DNA from: Commensalibacter papalotli
Lineage (GTDB): Bacteria > Pseudomonadota > Alphaproteobacteria > Acetobacterales > Acetobacteraceae
Assembly: GCF_947179115.1 (NCBI RefSeq)
Contig: NZ_CAMXCI010000001.1
Span: 930,001 to 994,000 of the forward strand
Reading direction: 5' to 3'
Length of the DNA: 64,000 bases
Part shown: positions 54,830 to 63,023 of the stretch, one piece after another
Layout: each line of letters starts with the position of its first letter
Numbering within the stretch: the first letter of the stretch is position 1
Made by a program: the position numbers and the translations under genes
The notes under the pieces: generated by a model
Seen by the model: the letters and a program-made list of their open reading frames with translations, nothing else
What the model was told of the DNA's origin: nothing
Database searches by the model: none

Positions 54830-57210
54830 TGCGTAATTACTCTTCACCCGCACTCTTTAAAAAGTTAGCCAGAAAGTTGGCTCGTAAAAACAAACGTAAA
54901 ACTTTGCTGTTAATCAGTATAGTCAGCGGATCTATTGGCAGCATTGGTTTGCTTGTTGATCAAGATGGTTTTGCTCAACAACAAATTCAAATTGCGACTT
55001 CTAATATTGGTAAAAATAGTGGAACACCCTTTTCTGGAAAGGATCCGATTACCTTTCAAGCAGATAACGTATCTTATGACTCCAAAACTGGAGAAGTTAC
55101 TTGGCAAGGTGATGTACATATTTGGCAAAATGACCATATTTTGCGTGCAGACAAAGTTGTCTATAACCGTACCACGAATATTGCAACAGCCAACGGAAAT
55201 GTTTCTATGGTTGAACCTGATGGGGAAATCTTATTTACCCAACATGTTCAATTAGGTGAAAATATGCGTGAAGGGGTCATGGATCAAGTTTATGCATTAC
55301 TCGCGGATAATGGGAAACTAGCTGCTAATGGTGCTCGTCGTACTGGGGGAAAAGTTCACGATTTCAGCAGATCTGTTTATACAGCATGTCCAATTTGTGA
55401 AAAAGATCCTAAAAAGGCACCATTTTGGCAATTACGTTCCTATCAAGCCATTCGAGATATGGAAAATCAACGTATTGATTTTTCTGATACTTTTATTGAT
55501 TTTTTTGGCATTCCTGTTTTTTATATGCCTTTCTTTTCAATCGTCGATCCTTCTGTTAAACGCCAAAGTGGTTTTTTAATCCCCAGTATTAACTTTAGTG
55601 GTAAATATATGGGGGCCTATACAACCATCCCTTATTACTGGGCCATGAACAAATGGTCAGACTTAACCTTTAATCCACTTTTTGCTACAAAAACAGGCCC
55701 TCAATTAAGCGCTATATATAGAGCCAGGTTTAATCAAGGCATGCTACGTGTTGAAGGTGGTATAGCTGACGATACAATTAACCATCGAAGAAGACAAAGA
55801 GAACTAGGCGATTATTCTACCCATAGTAAAGATAATGGTGCACAAGGATATTTATTCTTAAAGACAGAATGGGCGTTAAATCAGAATTGGCGCTATGGCG
55901 CTAATCTTAACCTTGCTACATCTTCTTTCTATATGCAAGATTACCGTATTAATGGATACGGGCAAGATACATTAAATTCCGATCTTTATTTAGAAGGTTT
56001 TGGTGAGGGCGCTTACTCCAAGGTCACTCTACAAGGCTATCAGGGTATCAATCATTATACTGTTAATAGCTCAGATCTTCCCTTCGTCCTTCCTCGATAC
56101 ACTTACAACTATTTTGGGCAACCTGATGCTTTAGGTGGTCGTTTTTCATTTAATACAACTAATTTTGTTCTCTATCGCTCTAATGGTGTCAGCGATCAAA
56201 GAGGTCAAGCATCTCTGAATTGGGATAGACCTTTTGATACTGATATAGGACAAAAGTGGCTTGTGACGCTGCATGTAGATTCAAACATTTACAATGCATC
56301 CCATTTATACGAACAACCACTTTATTTAAATGATAAACGTGGCAGGCAATTCTCAGGACAAGCCTTACCAACGTTAGCTGTTAAGATGAACTGGCCATTC
56401 CTGAGAGAATTTAAACTTGGTGATACAACAGGTACTCAAGTTATAGAACCTATTGTGCAATTAATTGCAGCACCTCACTCCAAAGGTGGACGCAACTGGA
56501 ATATGCCTAACGAAGACAGCTTGGCCTATGAATTTTCCGATACAACCCTTTTTGCGCTTAATCGCTTTCAAGGAACTGACCGTTTAGATGGCGGTGCCAG
56601 AGCTAATGTTGGCGTTCATGGAAACTGGGCATGGGATGGCCGTCAAGTTGATTTCTTGGTAGGACAAAGCTATCTGGAACATGTAACAAAGAACTTGCCT
56701 GAAAATTCTGGTGTTAATCGTCATATGTCTGACGTCGTGGGTCGTTTACGTCTTAGCCCATCACAATACTTCAGCACAACTGGAAGAATGCGTGTAAGTC
56801 CATATGATGGAAAAGTTACATATGGTGAAGGCATATTTAACGTAGGTTTCAATCATTTCGGAATTAATGGTGGGTATATTTATGAGCCCATCACACCCTA
56901 TTACTACTATTGGGGTAATCCTTTTAGCGCTCAAGGTCCATCTAATTTGTTTGATCAAAAAACAAGTGAACTTACATTGGGTGCATCTACGGATTGGAAG
57001 AACTGGCATGCATCAGCCTTCGGAAGACGAAGCCTATCCAGAAAAGAAAATGTTGCGATTGGTGGAACTGCTGGTTACAGAAATGACTGCTTTAGCATGG
57101 ACGTAATCTATCTTAAACAATATACAATGATTAATGGTGAGCAAAATACAGATACAGTTTTATTTATGCTAACCTTTAAAACGCTTGGAACTTTTGGAAT
57201 CAATGGATGA
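54829..57210 (+). CDS. lptD: LPS-assembly protein LptD
   Basis: A 793-residue outer membrane protein. The N-terminus carries a basic stretch and a signal segment (KTLLLISIVSGSIGSIGLLVD), followed by the OstA/LptA-like periplasmic domain (DPITFQADNVSYDSKTGEVTW, key parts DNVSYDSKTG) and a large C-terminal barrel (rich in aromatic strands). Two Cys in TACPICEKD and one in YRNDCFSMD may form disulfides, as in other LptD proteins. The start ATG overlaps the lptG stop; longer frames upstream overlap lptG and lack a signal peptide. It places LPS in the outer leaflet. The LptE partner is not in this window. Confidence 0.93.
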   Translation: MRNYSSPALFKKLARKLARKNKRKTLLLISIVSGSIGSIGLLVDQDGFAQQQIQIATSNIGKNSGTPFSGKDPITFQADNVSYDSKTGEVTWQGDVHIWQNDHILRADKVVYNRTTNIATANGNVSMVEPDGEILFTQHVQLGENMREGVMDQVYALLADNGKLAANGARRTGGKVHDFSRSVYTACPICEKDPKKAPFWQLRSYQAIRDMENQRIDFSDTFIDFFGIPVFYMPFFSIVDPSVKRQSGFLIPSINFSGKYMGAYTTIPYYWAMNKWSDLTFNPLFATKTGPQLSAIYRARFNQGMLRVEGGIADDTINHRRRQRELGDYSTHSKDNGAQGYLFLKTEWALNQNWRYGANLNLATSSFYMQDYRINGYGQDTLNSDLYLEGFGEGAYSKVTLQGYQGINHYTVNSSDLPFVLPRYTYNYFGQPDALGGRFSFNTTNFVLYRSNGVSDQRGQASLNWDRPFDTDIGQKWLVTLHVDSNIYNASHLYEQPLYLNDKRGRQFSGQALPTLAVKMNWPFLREFKLGDTTGTQVIEPIVQLIAAPHSKGGRNWNMPNEDSLAYEFSDTTLFALNRFQGTDRLDGGARANVGVHGNWAWDGRQVDFLVGQSYLEHVTKNLPENSGVNRHMSDVVGRLRLSPSQYFSTTGRMRVSPYDGKVTYGEGIFNVGFNHFGINGGYIYEPITPYYYYWGNPFSAQGPSNLFDQKTSELTLGASTDWKNWHASAFGRRSLSRKENVAIGGTAGYRNDCFSMDVIYLKQYTMINGEQNTDTVLFMLTFKTLGTFGING

Positions 57211-58655
57211 TGTATAAAACACATAGTATCTCCTCTTTTCGCTCTCAATGTAAGTTAAGCCTTTGTCTAGCCATGATTGGAACCTTCCTAAGTTCAACAA
57301 CCTCTATTGCCATAGCCGCCGAACATAAAAATCACCCATCTTCTTCAGGTGTCAATTCCAAAGCAATGGGTAAGAGTTATTCTATCCCTGATGCACAAGG
57401 AGATGCCGAGAGTAAAATTATTGCAATTATTAATGGCCAGCTTTTAACACAAAGAGACGTTAATAACAGAGAGCAATTATTCCAACTCACCGCTGGCATT
57501 CGCTTAACGCCTGATGTAATGCAACGCATGCGTCCTCAATTAATCAAGCAATTAATTACCGAGCGTTTACATACACAAGAAATGCTTAGAAGAAATATCA
57601 ACATAGCTCCTGAACAAATTGCTGAAGCCATTGCTGATATTGAAAAGCGTAATGGCATGCCACCCAATGCGCTTAGGAATCAGCTCTCTTCTGACGGCGT
57701 TTCTATGAGCACATTAATTGATCAAATTCGCCTGCAGCTCGGTTGGGGACAAGTTATTCAACAAGAATTAGGCAGCCAAAATCGTATTACTGCTCAAGAT
57801 GTAGAACAACGTCAAAAGGCATTAAAACAAGAGGTTGGGCAACCTGAATATTTACTTAATGAAATTTTTGTTCCTGTTGAAAATGCTCGTCATCCAGAAC
57901 AAGAATTACAATTCACTCAAACTATTATTCAACAGTTAAGAAATGGTGCTCCCTTCCCTATTGTTGCAGCACAGTTTTCACAAGCTCAAAGTGCTCTACA
58001 AGGTGGTTCATTAGGATGGGTTCAAAAAGATAGTCTTGACCCAGAAGTTGCTACTTTGGCAAATAAAATGCCCGTTGGTGCTATTTCCAACCCCATTAAA
58101 GTGGCTGGTGGTTATATTATTGCAATGTTAAGTGGCAAACGAACAATCGGTAATGAAATGGGCACTCTGATGACTATCAGACAAGTTTTCTTGCCGTTCT
58201 CTTCTAAGTTGAATCCTAAAAATCCGACACCACAACAAATCAGCGTATTAAAGCAAGTTAATCAAATGCAACAATCTTTACATACGTGTCAACAAGTGGA
58301 AGAAGCAAACCAAAAAGCGGGCGGAACACGGCCTTCTGATCCAGGTCCGATGCAACTTGAACGTATGAATCCTGAAATGGGTAATGTTTTACAAGGCTTA
58401 CAACCAGGGCAAGTCAGTAAACCTTTGGTTTCGATTGATGGTATTGCTCTGATCATGGTTTGCTCGAAAGAGAAGAAGAATATTGCTGATATTTCTGCAA
58501 GTGAAATTGCTAATCAACTGTTAAGCCAACGTGTAGAACAAGTTTCCCAACAATTAGATCGCGATTTACACCGTCAAGCAATTATTGAAATGCACACAAA
58601 TACCAATGAATCTGCACCAAAACCAGCTACCCAGCCTAAAAGAAAGCATAAATAA
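57207..58655 (+). CDS. surA: Periplasmic chaperone/peptidyl-prolyl isomerase SurA
   Basis: A 482-residue periplasmic protein with a signal peptide (about 1-37, ending IAIAA), the SurA N-terminal chaperone domain (NGQLLTQRDVNNREQLFQLTAG, key part INGQLLTQRDV; ERLHTQEMLRRN) and two parvulin rotamase domains (near EYLLNEIFVPVEN and SSKLNPKNP). It guides outer-membrane proteins such as LptD and the OmpA-type porin to the BAM complex. The start overlaps lptD by 4 bp (ATGA), so expression is coupled. The C-terminal KPATQPKRKHK tail is basic. Confidence 0.9.
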   Translation: MMYKTHSISSFRSQCKLSLCLAMIGTFLSSTTSIAIAAEHKNHPSSSGVNSKAMGKSYSIPDAQGDAESKIIAIINGQLLTQRDVNNREQLFQLTAGIRLTPDVMQRMRPQLIKQLITERLHTQEMLRRNINIAPEQIAEAIADIEKRNGMPPNALRNQLSSDGVSMSTLIDQIRLQLGWGQVIQQELGSQNRITAQDVEQRQKALKQEVGQPEYLLNEIFVPVENARHPEQELQFTQTIIQQLRNGAPFPIVAAQFSQAQSALQGGSLGWVQKDSLDPEVATLANKMPVGAISNPIKVAGGYIIAMLSGKRTIGNEMGTLMTIRQVFLPFSSKLNPKNPTPQQISVLKQVNQMQQSLHTCQQVEEANQKAGGTRPSDPGPMQLERMNPEMGNVLQGLQPGQVSKPLVSIDGIALIMVCSKEKKNIADISASEIANQLLSQRVEQVSQQLDRDLHRQAIIEMHTNTNESAPKPATQPKRKHK

Positions 58656-59475
58656 GTATAATCTTCACGCCAAAAAATCACTGGGACAACATTTTTTACT
58701 AGATCCTATGATTAATCAGCAAATTATTGCTTTGGCTGGAGATTTAACCGATAAAAACGTTATAGAAGTTGGCCCTGGCCCTGGTGGACTAACCAGGGCT
58801 TTACTGGGAAGTCATGCTCAGAAAATTATCGGTGTTGAAGTTGATCAGCGCGCTTTACAATTACTTCACGAGCTACAAACTTATTACCCCAAACGGTTCA
58901 CTATCGTTGAGCATGATGCTTTAAAGCTAGATTTAACCACTCTATGTGAAGCACCTCGACAAATTGTAGCCAATCTTCCTTATAATATTGGAACACCGTT
59001 ATTACTTGGGTGGTTAAGGCAAGGACAGCAATGGAGCCGTTTGACGCTCATGTTCCAACAGGAAGTCGCTGAACGGGTATGTGCGGCTCCTAACACCGAA
59101 TTTTATGGACGTTTATCCGTCATAGCGCAATGGGTTGCCCAATGTGTAATTGTCAAGCACATTCCCCCTGGCGCCTTTACACCACCTCCTAAAGTGTATT
59201 CTGCGGTCATTAATATCATTCCCAAAGCCGAGCAACCTTCAGCAGATCTTTTCAAAGCAATGGAAAAAGTGACAGCAGCAGCTTTTGGTCAACGCCGTAA
59301 AATGCTTAAAGGTGCTTTAAAAAACATTGGTGGAGAAGTGTTGCTTTCTGGTGCAAACATTGATGGCACAAGAAGAGCTGAAACGCTAACAATCTTAGAA
59401 TTTGATCAACTTGCTCGTTTGTACCAACAAATGAATGGCTATGAGTCTAATTTACCTTCAACTTCAAACATATAA
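58606..59475 (+). CDS. ksgA: 16S rRNA dimethyladenosine transferase
   Basis: A 289-residue SAM-dependent RNA methyltransferase that dimethylates A1518 and A1519. ALPHAproteobacterial KsgA typically begins LPPLREVI...AKKSLGQNF; here LPSLKESINKYNLHAKKSLGQHFL fits after the ATG at 58606, which overlaps surA by 50 bp. VIEVGPGPGGLTRALL is the SAM motif, NLPYNIGTPLL the catalytic NLPY motif and VYSAVINIIPK the C-terminal segment. pdxA, usual between surA and ksgA, is absent. The 3' end overlaps the convergent cfa by 37 bp. Confidence 0.94.
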   Translation: MNLHQNQLPSLKESINKYNLHAKKSLGQHFLLDPMINQQIIALAGDLTDKNVIEVGPGPGGLTRALLGSHAQKIIGVEVDQRALQLLHELQTYYPKRFTIVEHDALKLDLTTLCEAPRQIVANLPYNIGTPLLLGWLRQGQQWSRLTLMFQQEVAERVCAAPNTEFYGRLSVIAQWVAQCVIVKHIPPGAFTPPPKVYSAVINIIPKAEQPSADLFKAMEKVTAAAFGQRRKMLKGALKNIGGEVLLSGANIDGTRRAETLTILEFDQLARLYQQMNGYESNLPSTSNI

Positions 59476-60656
59476 TCACGTGTCATTGGTAAGGCATCAA
59501 TACTCGGACTGATTTGCAACTGAAAATTCATGTGATTATGATAATAAAAAGATAACTCGCTTGCTGATAGATAAAAATCAAACATTCTGTAAAACCGTTC
59601 ATCATACATTTGAATGATTTTTTCTTTTTCTTCTTTTACACGATCATGCCATAATCTTAGCGTTTTTGCGTAGTGAAGTCTTAATATTTCACAATCTGTA
59701 ACCCATAAACCGCTTTTTTCAACTGAAGCAAAGACCTCGCTGAGCGATGGGGAATATCCACCAGGGAAAATATATTTATTGATCCAAGGATTGGTAGAGC
59801 CTGGACCATCAGAACGTCCGATAGAGTGTAAAAGCATTACACCATCAGGTTTTAAAATTTTATTAATATCTTTAAAAAACTCAACATAATAATTTACACC
59901 TACATGCTCAAACATACCGACTGAGACAATGCGATCAAACTTTTTTTCAACAAGTCGGTAATCACGTAACTCAAAGCAAACTTTATGCTCTAACCCTGCT
60001 TTTTTTGCGCGTTCTTTAGCTGCCTGCAATTGTTCTTGAGAAAGCGTAATTCCTGTTACATGAACATCAAACTCTTTGGCTAGAAATAAAGCCATCCCTC
60101 CCCAACCACAGCCAATATCCAGAACTTCTAGACCTGGCTGGTCTAGTTTTAATTTTGCCGCAATGTGCCTCTTTTTCGCTAGTTGTGCTTCATCCAAAGT
60201 TTCGTTTCCTGTACGAAAATATGCACAAGAATATTGTCGATCCTCATCTAAAAATAAACTATATAAAGCCCCATTAAGATCATAATGATGGGCAACATTT
60301 TTTTGAGAAGTTTTTAAACTATTTAATTGCGACCAAAATCGTTTACCAAATCTTAAAACAGAAGCTATTTTTTCTACATAATGTCCTTCAGCAAGATCAT
60401 TTTGTAAAATCACATTCAACACATCATAAATAGAACAATTTATCGGTTTAATCGTTTCATCCATATATCCCTCGCCAAAAGCTAGCCCAGGATTTACTAA
60501 TAAACGTAAACAGGTTTCTTGCGTTAAAATTTCGACTGCTGCGGAATCTTTTGCATTTTGATCACCATATATCTCGCGCCTTTTATCTGGATAAACGACC
60601 TCTAAACGACCTTTTTTTATAAGTTTTTTGAATACAGCTTTCAATAAACCAGACAT
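59439..60656 (-). CDS. cfa: Cyclopropane-fatty-acyl-phospholipid synthase
   Basis: A 405-residue SAM-dependent enzyme that adds a methylene bridge to unsaturated acyl chains of membrane lipids, a common acid-tolerance change. VLDIGCGWGGMALFLA is the SAM motif, VGVNYYVEFFKDINKIL and GGYSPSLSEV mark the family, and the N-terminal part (about 1-110) is the lipid-binding domain. Start chosen is ATG 60656 with AGGAG 7 bp upstream; a frame extending 24 codons earlier reads into AT-rich sequence. Single gene, convergent with ksgA. Confidence 0.94.
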   Translation of the reverse strand: MSGLLKAVFKKLIKKGRLEVVYPDKRREIYGDQNAKDSAAVEILTQETCLRLLVNPGLAFGEGYMDETIKPINCSIYDVLNVILQNDLAEGHYVEKIASVLRFGKRFWSQLNSLKTSQKNVAHHYDLNGALYSLFLDEDRQYSCAYFRTGNETLDEAQLAKKRHIAAKLKLDQPGLEVLDIGCGWGGMALFLAKEFDVHVTGITLSQEQLQAAKERAKKAGLEHKVCFELRDYRLVEKKFDRIVSVGMFEHVGVNYYVEFFKDINKILKPDGVMLLHSIGRSDGPGSTNPWINKYIFPGGYSPSLSEVFASVEKSGLWVTDCEILRLHYAKTLRLWHDRVKEEKEKIIQMYDERFYRMFDFYLSASELSFYYHNHMNFQLQISPSIDALPMTRDYMFEVEGKLDS

Positions 60657-60777
60657 GTTCAAGCTCCTAGGCATTAAGATATTTATAATTGATATCGTAA
60701 TTGTCCTATTTTTTTTATAAAAAGACAAATAGGTAATGACTTATATGCCAAAAATTTTACATTTGATTATATAAAGC

Positions 60778-60808
60778 AAAAAAAGGCGAGAGTATAGCTC
60801 TCGCCTTT
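60778..60808 (-). terminator. Rho-independent terminator of the rpsF-rpsR-rplI operon
   Basis: On the minus strand AAAGGCGAGAG pairs perfectly with CTCTCGCCTTT around a 5-nt loop and runs into seven T residues, 29 bp after the rplI stop. Confidence 0.92.
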
Positions 60809-60836
60809 ATTCACATTAAGAAAATGTATCGTGCAT

Positions 60837-61436
60837 TTATTCAGCTGATTCAGCTGTTTCTTCTGCTACAGGTGCATTTTCTAACATTTCAGCATTAACA
60901 TGTTCCACTGATGATGCATCAACGTGTGTTTCTGCAGCATCAACGTGTTGAACCTCGCCTTTTGCTTGACGTTCAGCTTCTTCAACAGAACGAGCAACAT
61001 TAACTTTTGCATCCAAGTGAACTTCTGGATGAAGTTGTACTTTAACTTGATACAAGCCTAATGCTTTAATCGGATGTGAAATTTCCACTTGTTGACGAGA
61101 GAAGGTCACGCCTTCTTTCACAGCAGCCTCGGAAATATCACGAGCAGTTACAGAACCATATAGGTTTCCGCTTTCGCCAGCTTGACGAATAATAACTACT
61201 GACAATCCATGTAAACGTTCCAAGAGACGTTCTGCCTCTTCACGACGTTTAACATTGTGTGCTTCTAACTGACTACGTTCTCTTTCGAAACGATCACGAT
61301 TAGCAGCCGTTGCACGGATTGCTTTACCTTGAGGAAGCAAATAGTTACGAGCAAATCCAGGTTTTACCTTAACGACATCACCCATTTGCCCTAGTTTTTC
61401 TACTCTTTGAAGCAGAATAACTTCAGTTGCAGCCAT
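60837..61436 (-). CDS. rplI: 50S ribosomal protein L9 with C-terminal extension
   Basis: A 199-residue L9. The N-terminal rRNA-binding domain (VILLQRVEKLGQMGDVVKVKPGFARNYLLPQGKA, key part GDVVKVKPGFARNYLLP) and the linker plus C-terminal domain match. E. coli L9 has 149 residues; here residues beyond about 150 form an acidic tail of Ala, Glu, Val, His and Asp (ENAPVAEETAESAE at the end) that looks disordered. Last gene of rpsF-rpsR-rplI, 13 bp after rpsR, followed by a terminator. Confidence 0.93.
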   Translation of the reverse strand: MAATEVILLQRVEKLGQMGDVVKVKPGFARNYLLPQGKAIRATAANRDRFERERSQLEAHNVKRREEAERLLERLHGLSVVIIRQAGESGNLYGSVTARDISEAAVKEGVTFSRQQVEISHPIKALGLYQVKVQLHPEVHLDAKVNVARSVEEAERQAKGEVQHVDAAETHVDASSVEHVNAEMLENAPVAEETAESAE

Positions 61437-61449
61437 AATCTCTTCTCCC

Positions 61450-61725
61450 TCAGTCTTGAACGTAAGGCAATAGTGCTAAAAAGCGAGCACGTTTGATTGC
61501 CTGTGCCAATTCACGTTGTTTCTTTGCAGAAACTGCAGTGATACGACTTGGAACAATCTTGCCTCTTTCTGAAAGGAAACGAGACAATAAACGGATATCC
61601 TTGTAATCAATCTTTGATGCATTTGCAGATGAAAAAGGACATGTTTTACGTCTGCGATGAAAAGGACGACGTCCCCCCACAGCAATACGGCGTGCAGCTG
61701 GATTTACTTGAGCTGTTTCTGACAT
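61450..61725 (-). CDS. rpsR: 30S ribosomal protein S18
   Basis: A 91-residue S18 with RRKTCPFSSANASKIDYKDIRLLSRFLSERGKIVPSRITAV (key parts KTCPFS, DYKDI, SERGKIVPSR). It binds S6 on the 30S platform and the rpsF leader could be a regulatory site for the S6:S18 pair. It lies 3 bp after rpsF. Length is slightly above the 75 residues of E. coli because of an N-terminal extension. Confidence 0.96.
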   Translation of the reverse strand: MSETAQVNPAARRIAVGGRRPFHRRRKTCPFSSANASKIDYKDIRLLSRFLSERGKIVPSRITAVSAKKQRELAQAIKRARFLALLPYVQD

Positions 61726-61728
61726 TGA

Positions 61729-62217
61729 TTATGCCTCCACTTCTTCAGCTTGATCAACAGAGATATTACTGTTATCAGAGCTTAAATCGTCTTCTTCTGC
61801 ATTTTTACGGCCACTATCATAGCGTCCAGATGGTTTAGAAGAGCGACTACTTGAAGAACGGTCAGAACGATCTGAACGGTCTCTGCTATCATCCCCTTTA
61901 CGAGAAAGAATGGCAGATGGTGCTTCATCAATTTCTTCAATACGCAATGTCATAAATCGAAGAACATCTTCATTTAAATTAAATTGGCGTTCAATTTCTT
62001 TGATTGTTGTTGCTTTTGCATCAACACCCAATAGCATATAATGGCCTTTACGATTTTTCTTAACACGGTATGCTAAGTTGCGTAATCCCCAATATTCGCG
62101 CTTTTGTACAGAGCCTTCTTCACTTTCGATCAAAGAAGCAACTCCATTAGCGATCTCCTCAACTTGTTGTTGAGTGACATCATTACGTGCAATAAACACG
62201 CATTCGTATAATGGCAT
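61729..62217 (-). CDS. rpsF: 30S ribosomal protein S6 with Ser/Arg/Asp-rich tail
   Basis: A 162-residue S6. Residues 1-100 are the normal S6 fold (MPLYECVFIARNDV, REYWGLRNLAYRVKKNRKGHY, FNLNEDVLRFMTLR). The last 60 residues are low-complexity: RDRSDRSDRSSSSRSS, then acidic (AEEDDLSSDNSN). In E. coli the S6 tail is glutamylated by RimK; a long disordered tail here is similar in place but differs in composition. It heads the operon with a strong GAAGGGAGA ribosome binding site. Confidence 0.94.
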   Translation of the reverse strand: MPLYECVFIARNDVTQQQVEEIANGVASLIESEEGSVQKREYWGLRNLAYRVKKNRKGHYMLLGVDAKATTIKEIERQFNLNEDVLRFMTLRIEEIDEAPSAILSRKGDDSRDRSDRSDRSSSSRSSKPSGRYDSGRKNAEEDDLSSDNSNISVDQAEEVEA

Positions 62218-62291
62218 ATTATCTCCCTTCGGCTGACTTCAACCCAATAAAACCAGTAAAATACCGATTATTCTTCCATTTTTTGGGTATA

Positions 62292-62318
62292 GCCAAGGCA
62301 TAGCCGTACAACCTTGGC
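62292..62318 (-). promoter_or_regulatory. Hairpin in the rpsF leader
   Basis: GCCAAGG (62292-62298) and CCTTGGC (62312-62318) form a perfect 7-bp stem with a 13-nt loop about 75 bp upstream of rpsF, with no T-run on either side. It is probably a leader-RNA structure or protein-binding site. S6:S18 autoregulatory leaders are known in many bacteria, but I do not see the canonical CCG bulge in this hairpin, so identity is open. Confidence 0.4.
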
Positions 62319-62365
62319 AGGGAAGAACTCTTTTAAAACCACAAATACATAAAGAATGCAAGAGT

Positions 62366-62953
62366 TTATCTTATTTTCTTCAAAAATTTTTTTGGAATAG
62401 GCAGGTTTAAAATATCAGGAATATTCCAAAGTTCTTGCTCTACTTTGAATGGTTCAAAACCAGCCTTTTTATATATCTCTAAAGCCCTAGGATGATCTAA
62501 ATTACATGTATTAATTCTTACACAACTAGGATCTTTCTGCCAGGCTTTTCGCAATGCCTGATGAAAAAAACTGGTTCCTAACCCTTGCCCAACCAAATGA
62601 GGCATTAATCCAAAATAAGCAATATTAACGTTAGATTCTAATGTACAATCCAGCTCAAAAAAACCACAAACAACATTTTCATCATCTTTTAATAAATAAA
62701 CTTCGATTAAAGGATTAGAAAATAATTGTTCTAGATATTGATCAGAAAGCACTCTGCGCATCCACCAACAACACTCCCTACCAACAGTCCCATAAACATA
62801 CCTATATAAAGGAATAGGAACAACGGAAAGTTTCTCAACAGAATATCTCACTGGCAGCTCCAATAATGGCTGGATTGGAGGATGGTCCATTCGTAAAAAA
62901 GTAATTGAAACCGTTACAGGCGTAGCTGGGCGAATATTATTAAGGGGTGACAT
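62366..62953 (-). CDS. GNAT-family N-acetyltransferase
   Basis: A 195-residue acetyltransferase. The acetyl-CoA motif is YFGLMPHLVGQGLGTSFFHQAL (key part QGLGTSFF), with INTCNLDHPRALEIYKKAGF as the C-terminal motif. The N-terminal 90 residues are less conserved. The acceptor is unknown; it could modify a small molecule or a ribosomal protein N-terminus, but neighbours give no proof. It is 148 bp upstream of rpsF on the same strand and downstream of the rpoD terminator. Confidence 0.88.
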   Translation of the reverse strand: MSPLNNIRPATPVTVSITFLRMDHPPIQPLLELPVRYSVEKLSVVPIPLYRYVYGTVGRECCWWMRRVLSDQYLEQLFSNPLIEVYLLKDDENVVCGFFELDCTLESNVNIAYFGLMPHLVGQGLGTSFFHQALRKAWQKDPSCVRINTCNLDHPRALEIYKKAGFEPFKVEQELWNIPDILNLPIPKKFLKKIR

Positions 62954-62964
62954 AAACTTACCAC

Positions 62965-62993
62965 AAAAAACAGAAAGAGGGCAAAATGCCCTC
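62965..62993 (-). terminator. Rho-independent terminator of rpoD
   Basis: On the minus strand GAGGGCA pairs with TGCCCTC (62977-62993) around a 3-nt loop; a T6 run (62965-62970) follows after a CTTTCTG spacer. It lies 31 bp after the rpoD stop. Confidence 0.75.
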
Positions 62994-63023
62994 CCTCCTT
63001 ATAGTCAAAAAAAAATCGAAAAA

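Noticed and set aside
62292..62318. The rpsF leader hairpin read as a terminator of the GNAT gene.
   Set aside because: There is no T-tract on the minus-strand 3' side, and rpsF must be transcribed through or start nearby.
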